A stretch of DNA of 64,000 nt, taken from assembly GCA_947490615.1 (NCBI GenBank), contig CANLHK010000002.1, forward strand, positions 305,101 to 369,100, in the 5' to 3' direction. The DNA is from Planctomycetaceae bacterium (GTDB lineage: Bacteria; Planctomycetota; Phycisphaerae; Phycisphaerales; SM1A02). Shown in pieces: positions 24,765 to 32,874 of this stretch. Every line of letters starts with the position of its first letter. Position 1 is the first letter of the stretch. Both the position numbers and the translations under genes were made by a program. The notes under the pieces are model-generated. The model was not told the origin of the DNA. It saw nothing but the letters and a program-made list of their open reading frames with translations, and searched no databases.

Positions 24765-25574
24765 TCACGACGGCACGAGTGCACTCCAACGCTCAAGGAC
24801 TTGCTCAAGTCCGCGACGCGGCGTGGTCCATTGCCTTGCGTCGACCACGGCAAGCTGGCGAAATCCCGCTGTTTCGAGGGCGATCCGCAGCGCCAGCGCG
24901 TCCAAACGCGACTCGCGCGGCTCGAGGATCGCTCCGCGCAAACCGCTTCGCCAAAGGTCAACCACGCGGACCGAACCGAGTCGGGAACCGAGAATTCCCA
25001 CAAGTTCTTCGGGCGCAACACCCGCGCCAAGGACGCTCGCGCAGTCGACGGAGGCTTGAAACGGTGCGACGAGACCGCTGGCCTCTTTCGCGTGCAGTAC
25101 GGGGAGATGCACCGACACACCAAGTCGACTCGCTGTGGCGGCAATCGCCGCGCGGATCTCGCAGGGCTCTTCCACACCAAGCGGGATTGTCACACCCGCG
25201 CGACCAAGGACGGCCGCGAACTCCAGCGCCGCCTCAATCGCGTCAAGCGCGCGGGAGACATGCTGAGGATCGGTCAGATGCGATGGCGGCAGGAACAGAT
25301 CGATGCCAGCACAGGTGAGCTCAAGGCGTCGCAGCGTCGCGGCAAGATCGCGCCGCGCCGACAGAGAGAGCTCGCGCGGACGCAGCCCTGGTTCGATTGC
25401 CGAGAGCTGCACGCCGCGGTAGCCACTTTGCGAGATCCACTCCAACGCTCCGCGCAGCCCGTCAAACTCACCCGTGGTCAGGAGTGGCGAGAGCGTGGCA
25501 GCCAGTCGCGGCCGTTGATCGAGGCTTTCGGGCGTTTGCAAGAGTCGCAGTGTAACTCGGCGGGGTGTGATCAC
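24765..25574 (-). CDS. sugar phosphate isomerase/epimerase-like TIM-barrel protein
   Basis: 269 residues resembling the xylose-isomerase-like TIM-barrel family (AP endonuclease 2 fold). Landmarks: GALEWISQSGYRGVQLSA near residue 45, LELTCAGIDLFLPPSHL, ALEFAAVLGRAGVTIPLG, and ALRIALETAGFRQLAVVDAR near the C-terminus. The family's metal-binding Glu/His residues are not obvious to me, so it may be non-catalytic or act on an unknown sugar. I used the GTG at 25574; no ribosome-binding site or -10 box decides it. It is divergent from the DUF4149 gene 58 bases away. Confidence 0.7.
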   Translation of the reverse strand: MITPRRVTLRLLQTPESLDQRPRLAATLSPLLTTGEFDGLRGALEWISQSGYRGVQLSAIEPGLRPRELSLSARRDLAATLRRLELTCAGIDLFLPPSHLTDPQHVSRALDAIEAALEFAAVLGRAGVTIPLGVEEPCEIRAAIAATASRLGVSVHLPVLHAKEASGLVAPFQASVDCASVLGAGVAPEELVGILGSRLGSVRVVDLWRSGLRGAILEPRESRLDALALRIALETAGFRQLAVVDARQWTTPRRGLEQVLERWSALVPS

Positions 25575-25620
25575 CGCTGATGAGTGAACAGCGACGATGA
25601 TCAGGGAAACGCCGACACCG

Positions 25621-25626
25621 TACGAT
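25621..25626 (+). promoter_or_regulatory. -10 box TACGAT, 6 bases before the DUF4149 gene
   Basis: TACGAT is followed by GCCCGC and the ATG at 25633, supporting this start over an in-frame ATG 36 bases upstream. Confidence 0.45.
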
Positions 25627-25632
25627 GCCCGC

Positions 25633-26238
25633 ATGCAACGCCTCGCCGACACGCTCTTCTGGACATTCGCGTCGCTGTGGCTTGCTGCGGCGCTGGCAGG
25701 CGGCATCGCAGCGGCTGCGATCTTCCCTGCCGCGCTTGAGCTCCCGCTCAGCCTCACGGGGTATGAAGCCTTCATCGCGGCCGACCCTGAGCACGGTCGG
25801 CAACTCGTCGCGGGGCATCTTGTCGAACAGGTCTTCGCCCTGACCGGCGGGATGCGGAGTGTCCTCGCGCCGTTGACAGCGTTGGCTCTTCTCGCGCAAC
25901 TGGCCTTGGCTCCACGCGCAGCGATGCAGCGCACCCGACTGATCGCTGTCGCTCTTGCGGCCCTCGCGTTGCTGGCGGGGAGTTTCTGGTCGCAACCGCG
26001 CTTTGCGGAAGAGGTCTCGGTCTATCGCGCAGCAGCCCGAACTGGCAGCATCGAAGAAGCCGCCGCGATGAAACCTGCGCTCGATGCAGCCCATGTTCGC
26101 GCCACCCGCGTGGCGTCGACGGAGGTTGTGGCGCTCCTTGGTCTCATTCTTGTGAGTGCGTGGACGGCGGGTCGCAGTGGCGCAGGAGGCAGCGCGAGTT
26201 TCCGCGCAAGTTCCTCTCGGACCACGCGTCGTGGCTAA
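25633..26238 (+). CDS. DUF4149-like membrane protein
   Basis: 201 residues with four predicted membrane helices: LFWTFASLWLAAALAGGIAA, a segment around VLAPLTALALLAQLALA, LIAVALAALALLAG, and STEVVALLGLILVSAW near the end. The layout (helix, GHLVEQVF loop, two helices, a soluble loop with ARTGSIEEAAAMKPALDAAHV, final helix) fits DUF4149. The function is unknown. The TAA overlaps the nth start by 8 bases, so the two genes are probably co-transcribed. Confidence 0.7.
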   Translation: MQRLADTLFWTFASLWLAAALAGGIAAAAIFPAALELPLSLTGYEAFIAADPEHGRQLVAGHLVEQVFALTGGMRSVLAPLTALALLAQLALAPRAAMQRTRLIAVALAALALLAGSFWSQPRFAEEVSVYRAAARTGSIEEAAAMKPALDAAHVRATRVASTEVVALLGLILVSAWTAGRSGAGGSASFRASSSRTTRRG

Positions 26239-26959
26239 AAACCGAGGCCGCGCCCCCACCACGGTTGCTCTGCAGAAGGCTCGCGCGGCGGAACTCTTGG
26301 CAGCGCTCACCGAGCACTATCCAGACGCCCATTGCGAGCTGAACTACGCGACCCCGCATGAGCTCCTCATCGCCACAATTCTGTCGGCGCAATGCACCGA
26401 TGTCGCGGTGAATCGGGCGACCCCAGCGCTCTTCAAAGCCTTCCCGACTCCGAAGGACTACGCGAACTCCACCGCCGCAGCGATCGAGCCCTACCTCCGC
26501 TCGATCGGCCTCTTTCGAAACAAGGCCAAGGCCGTCCACGCCACGTGCACCATGCTCACTGAACGATTCGGCGGCGAGGTCCCCCGCACCATGGAGGAAC
26601 TGCTGCTCCTGCGCGGAGTCGCCCGCAAGACCGCCAATGTGGTCCTTGGAAATTGCTTTGGTATCAACGAGGGCATCGTGGTCGACACCCATGTCATGCG
26701 CCTCGCGCATCGACTCGGTTTGTCGAAGGCCACCACGCCGACGGCGATCGAACGCGACCTCATGAAACTCTTCGAGCAGGAGTCCTGGTGCGTGCTCTCG
26801 CACCTCCTCATCAGCCACGGTCGTCGGGCGTGCAAAGCCCGCGGCGGGTTGTGCACGAGCGACCCCATCTGCCTCAAGTTCTGCAGCGAAGCGCGCGCCA
26901 GAAAAACGAGTTCGCCGCGTGGAAAGAAAGTGGCGAGCAAGCGTGGTACAAGTCGATAG
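26231..26959 (+). CDS. nth: endonuclease III
   Basis: DNA glycosylase/AP lyase for oxidised pyrimidines. 242 residues with LLIATILSAQCTDVAVN near residue 48, the helix-hairpin-helix LLLLRGVARKTANVVLG with the catalytic Lys, and VDTHVMRLAHRLGL with the catalytic Asp. The C-terminal cysteines are spaced C-x6-C-x5-C-x3-C (CKARGGLCTSDPICLKFC), unlike the standard C-x6-C-x2-C-x5-C of the 4Fe-4S cluster. A basic tail (KTSSPRGKKVASKRG) follows. The GTG start at 26231 overlaps the previous gene by 8 bases. Confidence 0.93.
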   Translation: MAKNRGRAPTTVALQKARAAELLAALTEHYPDAHCELNYATPHELLIATILSAQCTDVAVNRATPALFKAFPTPKDYANSTAAAIEPYLRSIGLFRNKAKAVHATCTMLTERFGGEVPRTMEELLLLRGVARKTANVVLGNCFGINEGIVVDTHVMRLAHRLGLSKATTPTAIERDLMKLFEQESWCVLSHLLISHGRRACKARGGLCTSDPICLKFCSEARARKTSSPRGKKVASKRGTSR

Positions 26960-27015
26960 TTCAGCCGCCCAAGCGCGCCGCGCGTGGCACCAACATCGCA
27001 TGGAGAGCGACCCGC

Positions 27016-28521
27016 GTGAGCACCCCGCAACCCGATCCTGCACGGCACTTGACGATGGAGCGTTCGCGGCGATCTCTCCAAGGGCGAAACCTCCATTTCG
27101 TCGGCATCGGCGGCTGCGGCATGAGCGGCCTCGCGATGATGCTCCGCCAACGCGGTTGCGCCGTCACTGGGTCCGACCAATCCGACAGTGAGATGATCAC
27201 GCGACTCGACGAATGCGGCATCGATGTGCGGGTTGGTCCCGCGATGCAGTCGCTTCCTGAGGCAACCGACATCGTCATCGCCTCGGCCGCCATCAAGCCC
27301 GACCATCCAGAGATCCTCGCCGCGCAATCCAAGGGGATCGAGTGGATCACCTACGCAGAGGCACTCGGCCTGACCCAAGAGGGCATGACCGCCGTCTCGA
27401 TTGCGGGCACGCACGGTAAGAGCACCACGACCGCGATGACCTCGTGGGTGGGTATGCGTTGCGGACTTGATCCGAGTGTGATCGTGGGCGCGACCTGCGA
27501 TCAACTCGGTGGCGGAACCCGCACGGGTTCGCCACGCATTCCCGTGGGACCTCGCGCGAACGAGCCAGGCGTCCTTGTCTGTGAGGCATGCGAGTTCAAT
27601 CGCTCGTTTCATCAGCACCGCCCCACCATCGGGCTCATCAACAACATCGAAGAGGATCACCTCGACTACTACTCGTCGCTCGAGGAGATCATCGAGTCGT
27701 TCAGCGATTTCGCCAAGCTGCTGCCATCGCAGCGCGAAGGCGGCAAGTTGCTCATCGCCGAAGATGGCGCGCACCGTCGCCAGATTGTCGCGGGCCTGAA
27801 CTGCGAAGTCGCGACCTTTGGCTTCTCGCCCGAGGCGGACTTTCAAGTGGTCTTCGACTCGCACGCGTGCAGAGTTGGCGTGCTGTGGCATGGACATTGG
27901 ATCGCCGCATGGAACAACCGCATGCCTGGCGGACACAATGCGCTCAACGCTGCGGCCGCAGGAATCATCAACAACTGGCTCGGCGCGGATTGGGACGACA
28001 TCGCCGTCGCGCTGAGTGAATTCAAAGGACTCGATCGACGCAGCCAGTTTCTTGGCAGCCGCATGATTTCCTCGGTTCGTGTGCAGGTCTTCGACGACTA
28101 CGCGCACCATCCGACGGAGTGCGAGAAGACGCTTCGTGCGTTGCGGGCAGCACACAATCCCAAGCGACTCATCTGCATCTTCCAACCGCACCAGCACAGT
28201 CGCACTCGATTCTTGCTTGAGCAGTTTGCCACGAGCTTCTCGAGTGCCGACGAAGTCATCGTGCCCCACATCTACTTTGTGCGCGACAGCGAGGCAGAGA
28301 AGACTCGCGTGTCAGCACAGGACCTCGTCGATCGGCTCATCGAGCGCAACACACCTGCGCGGCACATCGGTTCGTTTGAAGCGATCACGGCTCACCTTGA
28401 ATCGCACGCGCAAGATGGCGACCTGATCGTCACCATGGGCGCGGGCCCCGTGCACCGCATCGCTGAGGATTTCCTCAGCCGCAGCGGCAAGGCGGACCAC
28501 GGGTCGGGGCAGGTGGCATGA
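27016..28521 (+). CDS. murC: UDP-N-acetylmuramate--L-alanine ligase
   Basis: Adds L-Ala to UDP-MurNAc, the first peptide step of peptidoglycan synthesis. 501 residues with FVGIGGCGMSGLAMML near the start, the P-loop GTHGKSTTTAMTSW, NNIEEDHLDYY, GGHNALNAAAA, and FDDYAHHPTE followed by FQPHQHSRTR, all MurC-specific. The GTG at 27016 has GGAGAG eight bases upstream; an ATG at 27055 has no ribosome-binding site. It is the first gene of a tightly packed murC-murB-ddl-ftsQ-like operon (ATGA overlap with murB). Confidence 0.95.
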   Translation: MSTPQPDPARHLTMERSRRSLQGRNLHFVGIGGCGMSGLAMMLRQRGCAVTGSDQSDSEMITRLDECGIDVRVGPAMQSLPEATDIVIASAAIKPDHPEILAAQSKGIEWITYAEALGLTQEGMTAVSIAGTHGKSTTTAMTSWVGMRCGLDPSVIVGATCDQLGGGTRTGSPRIPVGPRANEPGVLVCEACEFNRSFHQHRPTIGLINNIEEDHLDYYSSLEEIIESFSDFAKLLPSQREGGKLLIAEDGAHRRQIVAGLNCEVATFGFSPEADFQVVFDSHACRVGVLWHGHWIAAWNNRMPGGHNALNAAAAGIINNWLGADWDDIAVALSEFKGLDRRSQFLGSRMISSVRVQVFDDYAHHPTECEKTLRALRAAHNPKRLICIFQPHQHSRTRFLLEQFATSFSSADEVIVPHIYFVRDSEAEKTRVSAQDLVDRLIERNTPARHIGSFEAITAHLESHAQDGDLIVTMGAGPVHRIAEDFLSRSGKADHGSGQVA

Positions 28522-29474
28522 TCGTGGCGAGTCCGTCGAACCTCTACGCCGATCTCGATGTGCAAGCCGAGCTTGACGCGCCGCTGGCTGCGCAGACTTG
28601 GTTTGGTGTCGGCGGCCGCGCGGATCTCTTGATTCGACCCAACACCATCGACGCGCTCGCGACACTGGTGCGCCGTTGCAGGCGCGACGAAGTACCGCTG
28701 CGCGTGCTTGGTTCTGGCGCGAATCTACTGGTCGATGACGATGGCATCGACGGCGTCGTGGTGAAGCTCGACGCGCCCTTCTTTCGCACCGTCGACTTCA
28801 ATGCCGAGGGGCGTCTCGAGCGCATGCGCGTCTACGGCGGCGCCTCGATGGAACAACTCGTGCACGAGAGTGCTCGCCGTGGCCTGCGAGGACTTGAGGC
28901 GATGTCGGGAATCCCTGCTTCACTCGGTGGCGCCGTGCGCATGAACGCCGGTGGCAAGTTTGGAGCCATTGGTGATGTCGTGGATGCCGTGGCCTTGATC
29001 GGACTCGACGGCGAACTCCGCGTCTACACCAACGACGAACTGCGCTTTGCCTATCGCGAAACCAACCTCCCACAGGGCATCGTGGTGTGGGCCAGCCTTC
29101 GCATGCTGCCCGACGATCCGATCGCCTGCCGCACGCGCGTGAAGGAAATCTTCGCCTACAAGAAGTCGACGCAGCCGATGTCTGCGAACAGTGCGGGCTG
29201 CATGTTCCGCAATCCGATGGTCGCGGGCGCGAGAGAGAGCGCGGGAAAGCTCATCGACCTTGCTGGACTCAAGGGCGCGCGGGTGGGCGGCGCCGTTGTT
29301 TCGCCCGAGCATGCCAACTTCCTCGCCATTGATCGGGTGGGAGGTGGTCGAGCGGAAGATGTGCGCGCGCTCGTCGAACAGATCAAAGAGCGCGTGCTCG
29401 TGCACTCAGGGGTCCAGTTGCAAACCGAAGTGGTCTTCTGGCGACGCGGTTCCACCGAAGGGCTCCATGTATGA
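28518..29474 (+). CDS. murB: UDP-N-acetylenolpyruvoylglucosamine reductase
   Basis: FAD enzyme that reduces UDP-GlcNAc-enolpyruvate to UDP-MurNAc. 318 residues: TWFGVGGRADLLIRP at residue 30, LGSGANLLVDDDGIDGVVV (FAD-binding), GLEAMSGIPASLGGAVRMNAG split here for its key part SGIPASLGGAV, and NSAGCMFRNP, where a Cys takes the place of the usual catalytic Ser, as in many type II MurB proteins. The C-terminal AGLKGARVGGAVVSPEHANF also fits type II. ATGA overlaps link it to murC and ddl. Confidence 0.95.
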   Translation: MIVASPSNLYADLDVQAELDAPLAAQTWFGVGGRADLLIRPNTIDALATLVRRCRRDEVPLRVLGSGANLLVDDDGIDGVVVKLDAPFFRTVDFNAEGRLERMRVYGGASMEQLVHESARRGLRGLEAMSGIPASLGGAVRMNAGGKFGAIGDVVDAVALIGLDGELRVYTNDELRFAYRETNLPQGIVVWASLRMLPDDPIACRTRVKEIFAYKKSTQPMSANSAGCMFRNPMVAGARESAGKLIDLAGLKGARVGGAVVSPEHANFLAIDRVGGGRAEDVRALVEQIKERVLVHSGVQLQTEVVFWRRGSTEGLHV

Positions 29475-30499
29475 GCACTGTTCCTCCGCGTGAACTCATC
29501 CGCGTGCTTGTCCTCATGGGCGGCCCCGACGCAGAACGCGAAGTCAGCATCATGTCGGGCACCGAGGTCGCGCGAGCACTCGCGCTGAACCCGAGCTTGG
29601 CCGTGACACCGCTGACGGTGGTGCGCACAACGGTGGAAGAACTTCTCGCCCACCGACCCACTGTGATCTTTCCGATCGTCCATGGTCCGTGGGGCGAAGG
29701 CGGTCCACTCCAGGAGATCCTCGAGACGCTCGAGCGAACTGCGGGCATTCCCTTTGTCGGGCCGCGCGCCAAACCCGCAGCGATCGCGATGGACAAGCTC
29801 GCCACCAAACTGATCGCCAGCGCCATCGGCATCCGCACGCCACGCTCGCGGCAGATCACGCGCGGTGAACCACTCGACCTTCAGCCACCGTTGGTGTTGA
29901 AGCCATCGAACGACGGTTCGAGCGTTGATCTGCGCATCTGTCGCACCGATGAAGAGGTCGCGTCGGGCCGCGCCGAGCTTGAACTCCATCGACCACACCT
30001 CATGGCTGAGGAATACATCAACGGACGCGAGATGACTGTCGGCATCGTCGATGGCGAAGTGCTTCCGATCATCGAGATCATTCCCAGCGTCGCCTTCTAC
30101 GACTACGAAGCGAAGTACATCCGCAACGACACGCGCTACCAGCTCGATCCCGACCTTCCTGACTCCGTCGCGCAAGAGATGCGCAGCGCCACCGCACGGA
30201 TCTTTGACGCGATTGGGCTGCGCGATGTGGCGCGCGCTGACTTCATGGTCGACACGCACGGCGCGTGGTTCCTTGAAATCAACACCGCGCCAGGCATGAC
30301 GACGCACTCACTCATCCCTATGGCGTCACGACACCGCGGCGTCGACATGACGGCGTTGTGCTCGTCGTTGGTGCAGACGGCGATGGCACGCGCGCGCGCA
30401 CCGCGAAGACAACAGTGCAGCTCCACCACGACCTCTTCCAACTCACCGCTGGCTTCACGCCAGCATTGCTCACCCGCGTCACCGCAGTCGACGCCCTGA
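29471..30499 (+). CDS. ddl: D-alanine--D-alanine ligase
   Basis: Makes the D-Ala-D-Ala dipeptide of peptidoglycan by ATP-grasp chemistry. 342 residues with GGPDAEREVSIMSG at the N-terminus, PIVHGPWGEGG, LKPSNDGSSVDLRI, MAEEYINGREMTVGI, and the metal-binding LEINTAPGMTTHSLIP. The start overlaps the murB stop (ATGA). The C-terminal ~35 residues are Arg/Ser-rich and atypical. The ftsQ-like gene starts 15 bases later. Confidence 0.95.
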   Translation: MSTVPPRELIRVLVLMGGPDAEREVSIMSGTEVARALALNPSLAVTPLTVVRTTVEELLAHRPTVIFPIVHGPWGEGGPLQEILETLERTAGIPFVGPRAKPAAIAMDKLATKLIASAIGIRTPRSRQITRGEPLDLQPPLVLKPSNDGSSVDLRICRTDEEVASGRAELELHRPHLMAEEYINGREMTVGIVDGEVLPIIEIIPSVAFYDYEAKYIRNDTRYQLDPDLPDSVAQEMRSATARIFDAIGLRDVARADFMVDTHGAWFLEINTAPGMTTHSLIPMASRHRGVDMTALCSSLVQTAMARARAPRRQQCSSTTTSSNSPLASRQHCSPASPQSTP

Positions 30500-30514
30500 A
30501 CGGAAAGGCCAAGG

Positions 30515-31468
30515 ATGGCCCGCAAGACCCGAACAAGATCCTCCGTCCTCGCCAACGCCATCGATCGCCTTGCTGCCTGCGTGCGCGAAGGTGGTCGAAC
30601 ATTCTCGTTGCTCGCTGTCGCCTGTTGCTTGGTCGCCGTGGCGCTTCTCTTAGCCATTGGCGTGCCGAGGCTGCGTATCGCCCTTGATGAGCGCAGCTGG
30701 GTTGAGGCCAGCGCGATTACGGTTCGCTTTACCAACGCACCAAAGTGGTTTGATCAGATTCGTCACGACGAGGTTCGACGACGCGTCGCAGAGGCCGTCG
30801 GTGATGGCTCTGCGTTGGCTCCTGCGCGATTGGAGCTTGCACGCACCGCGCTTCTTGAGAGCGGATGGTTTGTCTCGATTGCGCAAGTGCGCCTCGATGG
30901 AGGCGACGGCGGCAACGCGGGGTTCCTCGTCGACGCCACCTTCCGCGTTCCTGTGGCCGTCGTCCTGCACGGCGACCGCGAACACTTGGTAGACGCTGAC
31001 GGATGCCGCCTTCCTGCCGATTGGATTCTTGGCCAACGCCCCTCGCAGCCGCACTGGATTTCACTGGTGCACGCGAGTGAACCACCACCAGGTTTGCCAG
31101 GAACCCGCTGGTCTGGACGCGATGTGCAGGCGGGCCTTGAATTGCTGCAAGCCACCTTCGACAAGCCGTGGGAACATCAGATCGCTGCGATTGATCTTGC
31201 CCAACTCGATCGTGATGGACTGGTCTTGCTCACGACCAACGGCGGTTTCATCGTCTGGGGCTACGCGCCGTCGGTGGCGACGAGCGCAGAGCCACCAGCG
31301 TCTGCGAAACTGCACAATCTCGATGTGCTCTTCGCGCGCACGGGGCACATCGACAACGGCGGTGGCCGCATCGTCGATCTGCGAACGGATGTGCCATCGG
31401 TGCGGCTCGCGGCCGACACACTGAACGGTGCAAGCCACAACACCGACGCGAGTGCTGCGACGCCGTGA
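30515..31468 (+). CDS. FtsQ/DivIB-like division protein (probable)
   Basis: 317 residues. A basic N-terminal tail, one membrane helix at about residues 30-50 (TFSLLAVACCLVAVALLLAIG), then an extracytoplasmic region with ARTALLESGWFVSIAQVRLDG, VPVAVVLHGDREHLVDADG and a final RIVDLRTDVPSVRL. Topology, size, the arrangement of alternating beta elements, and the position directly after murC-murB-ddl are those of FtsQ. Sequence likeness is weak, so the name rests largely on context. GGAAAGG precedes the ATG. Confidence 0.62.
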   Translation: MARKTRTRSSVLANAIDRLAACVREGGRTFSLLAVACCLVAVALLLAIGVPRLRIALDERSWVEASAITVRFTNAPKWFDQIRHDEVRRRVAEAVGDGSALAPARLELARTALLESGWFVSIAQVRLDGGDGGNAGFLVDATFRVPVAVVLHGDREHLVDADGCRLPADWILGQRPSQPHWISLVHASEPPPGLPGTRWSGRDVQAGLELLQATFDKPWEHQIAAIDLAQLDRDGLVLLTTNGGFIVWGYAPSVATSAEPPASAKLHNLDVLFARTGHIDNGGGRIVDLRTDVPSVRLAADTLNGASHNTDASAATP

Positions 31469-32238
31469 ACTCACTTGCGCCAGACGGAACGCCGAATGAC
31501 GGTGCGCCGACTCCGCGCGAGAGTGAAGCATCCGAACGAGCCACGAACGACGCGATGGCGTTGCGTCCGCTCTTTATCCCGCGCGGCTTGGTGATGCTCT
31601 GCTCGCTGTGGGTCTTTCTCTGCTGGGTGATGCTCTTCGGCTTTCGTCCGCCTGTGCAACCGCAAGCAGCGAGCTACGGTCCGTCGATTGAGATGCTCTT
31701 TCTCTTGACGGGTGTCGGCATCGCGATCGGTTGGCCACTCTTGCGACTCTCTGCGCGACCGAGCTCGGCGCCACTCACGCAGGCAGCGATTGATGGCGTC
31801 TCGGTTCTGGTGTTGCTGCAAGTTGTCGTCTGGCCCTTGCGATTGGTGACCTCGTGGACACTCGCACGCGCAGTCGCGCTCGACGCCGCGCTTGGTGCCA
31901 CGATCCTGCTCACTGCCGCGCTGCTTGCTGCGAGTCAAGGAAGCACCTCGCGGCGTTGGCGAACCAGCGCGATGATCGTCGCCGTGACACTCGTTCTTGC
32001 TCCCGTGTTGGCGGACGCGGTGTTTCATGGTGTCGGCGCCTCTCAGGCAAGTCCCCCTTGGCTGAGCGACACACTCCACGCGATGAGCGCGCCCGCCCTC
32101 CTTGCGCAGTTCTCACACCCAAACACCATCGACCCGTCGGAGGCCGAACGCTCGTTGATTTGGCGCGCGATGGCGCTCGGTTGCGCAGGTTGGGCCACCG
32201 CGCTTTCTGTGCTGTTTGTTCGTCAAGGTCAGCGCTAG
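31465..32238 (+). CDS. multi-pass membrane protein, function unknown
   Basis: 257 residues. The first ~35 are hydrophilic and disordered (rich in Ser/Pro/Glu), followed by about five or six membrane helices (LVMLCSLWVFLCWVMLFGF, IEMLFLLTGVGIAIGWPLL, GVSVLVLLQVVVWPL, and others) and a loop with FSHPNTIDPSEAERSL before the last helix. The GTG start overlaps the ftsQ-like stop, so it belongs to the cell-wall operon in the place where ftsA usually stands. I recognise no family. Confidence 0.7.
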   Translation: MNSLAPDGTPNDGAPTPRESEASERATNDAMALRPLFIPRGLVMLCSLWVFLCWVMLFGFRPPVQPQAASYGPSIEMLFLLTGVGIAIGWPLLRLSARPSSAPLTQAAIDGVSVLVLLQVVVWPLRLVTSWTLARAVALDAALGATILLTAALLAASQGSTSRRWRTSAMIVAVTLVLAPVLADAVFHGVGASQASPPWLSDTLHAMSAPALLAQFSHPNTIDPSEAERSLIWRAMALGCAGWATALSVLFVRQGQR

Positions 32239-32249
32239 AGCGCGGCCTG

Positions 32250-32279
32250 TTGCACTCGACAGGACGATTCCGCTAGACT
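32250..32279 (+). promoter_or_regulatory. possible promoter upstream of greA
   Basis: TTGCAC (32250-32255) and TAGACT (32274-32279) are 18 bases apart. Transcription would start around 32286, placing the following hairpin at the very 5' end of the greA mRNA. Confidence 0.35.
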
Positions 32280-32287
32280 TCCGATTC

Positions 32288-32321
32288 GACGCGGGAGCCC
32301 GGCTCCCGCGTCGCCTGTTTT
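32288..32321 (+). terminator. hairpin with T-run in the greA leader (terminator or attenuator)
   Basis: A perfect 10-bp stem (GACGCGGGAG / CTCCCGCGTC) with loop CCCGG is followed after five bases by TTTT. It lies 50 bases past the end of the cell-wall operon and about 75 bases before greA. It can end the upstream operon or act in the greA leader. Confidence 0.6.
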
Positions 32322-32397
32322 CCCTGTGAGGGGTCTCCTTCCCCGCTTGCGCGCCGTGGAGGGGACGAGTTCGACGAGAGAGGAAAGTTGAGGCCCC

Positions 32398-32865
32398 ATG
32401 GACTTCATCACGAATCAAGAGAAGGCAATGATGCAAGCGAAGCTCACCGAGCTGCGCGAGATGGACCGCGCGCTGATCCAGCGCATCGCGGATGCTCGCG
32501 CCTTGGGTGATCTTCGTGAGAACGCCGAGTACCACGCTGCCCGCGAAGACAAGGGCATGAACGACGCGAAGATCAAAGAGATCGAAGGTCGACTGGCCAC
32601 GGCGCAGATTGCCGACAGCAGTGCGCTTCCTGATGGCATGGTCTTCGTCGGCGCGACGGTTCGTCTGCGCGACGATGACCGTGGCGACGACGATCTTTAC
32701 CGACTCGTCGGGCAGGCCACAGGTCGCTTCGATCTCGAGTATGTCGAAGTCACGACGACGAGTCCGATGGGCGTCGCGCTTATGAAGGCGACCATCGGCG
32801 AGTCGATTCGGGTCGACCTCCCTCGGGGCGCCAAGCGCTTCACGATCCTCGCGATCGTCGCCTAA
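32398..32865 (+). CDS. greA: transcription elongation factor GreA
   Basis: Stimulates transcript cleavage by stalled RNA polymerase. 155 residues, full length. The N-terminal coiled coil carries the functional loop [21 protein letters not shown] with its acidic tip, and the C-terminal FKBP-like domain has [10 protein letters not shown], then TSPMGVALM in place of the more common SPLGRALL, and [20 protein letters not shown] element lies 6 bases before the ATG. A 120-base leader with a terminator-like hairpin precedes it. Confidence 0.95.
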   Translation: MDFITNQEKAMMQAKLTELREMDRALIQRIADARALGDLRENAEYHAAREDKGMNDAKIKEIEGRLATAQIADSSALPDGMVFVGATVRLRDDDRGDDDLYRLVGQATGRFDLEYVEVTTTSPMGVALMKATIGESIRVDLPRGAKRFTILAIVA

Positions 32866-32874
32866 ACGAACGCC

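Noticed and set aside
27055..27057. ATG at 27055 as the murC start
   Set aside because: It has no ribosome-binding site, while the GTG at 27016 has GGAGAG at good spacing.
26491..28269. A 592-codon minus-strand frame across nth and murC
   Set aside because: It crosses two well-supported genes on the other strand and shows no domain.
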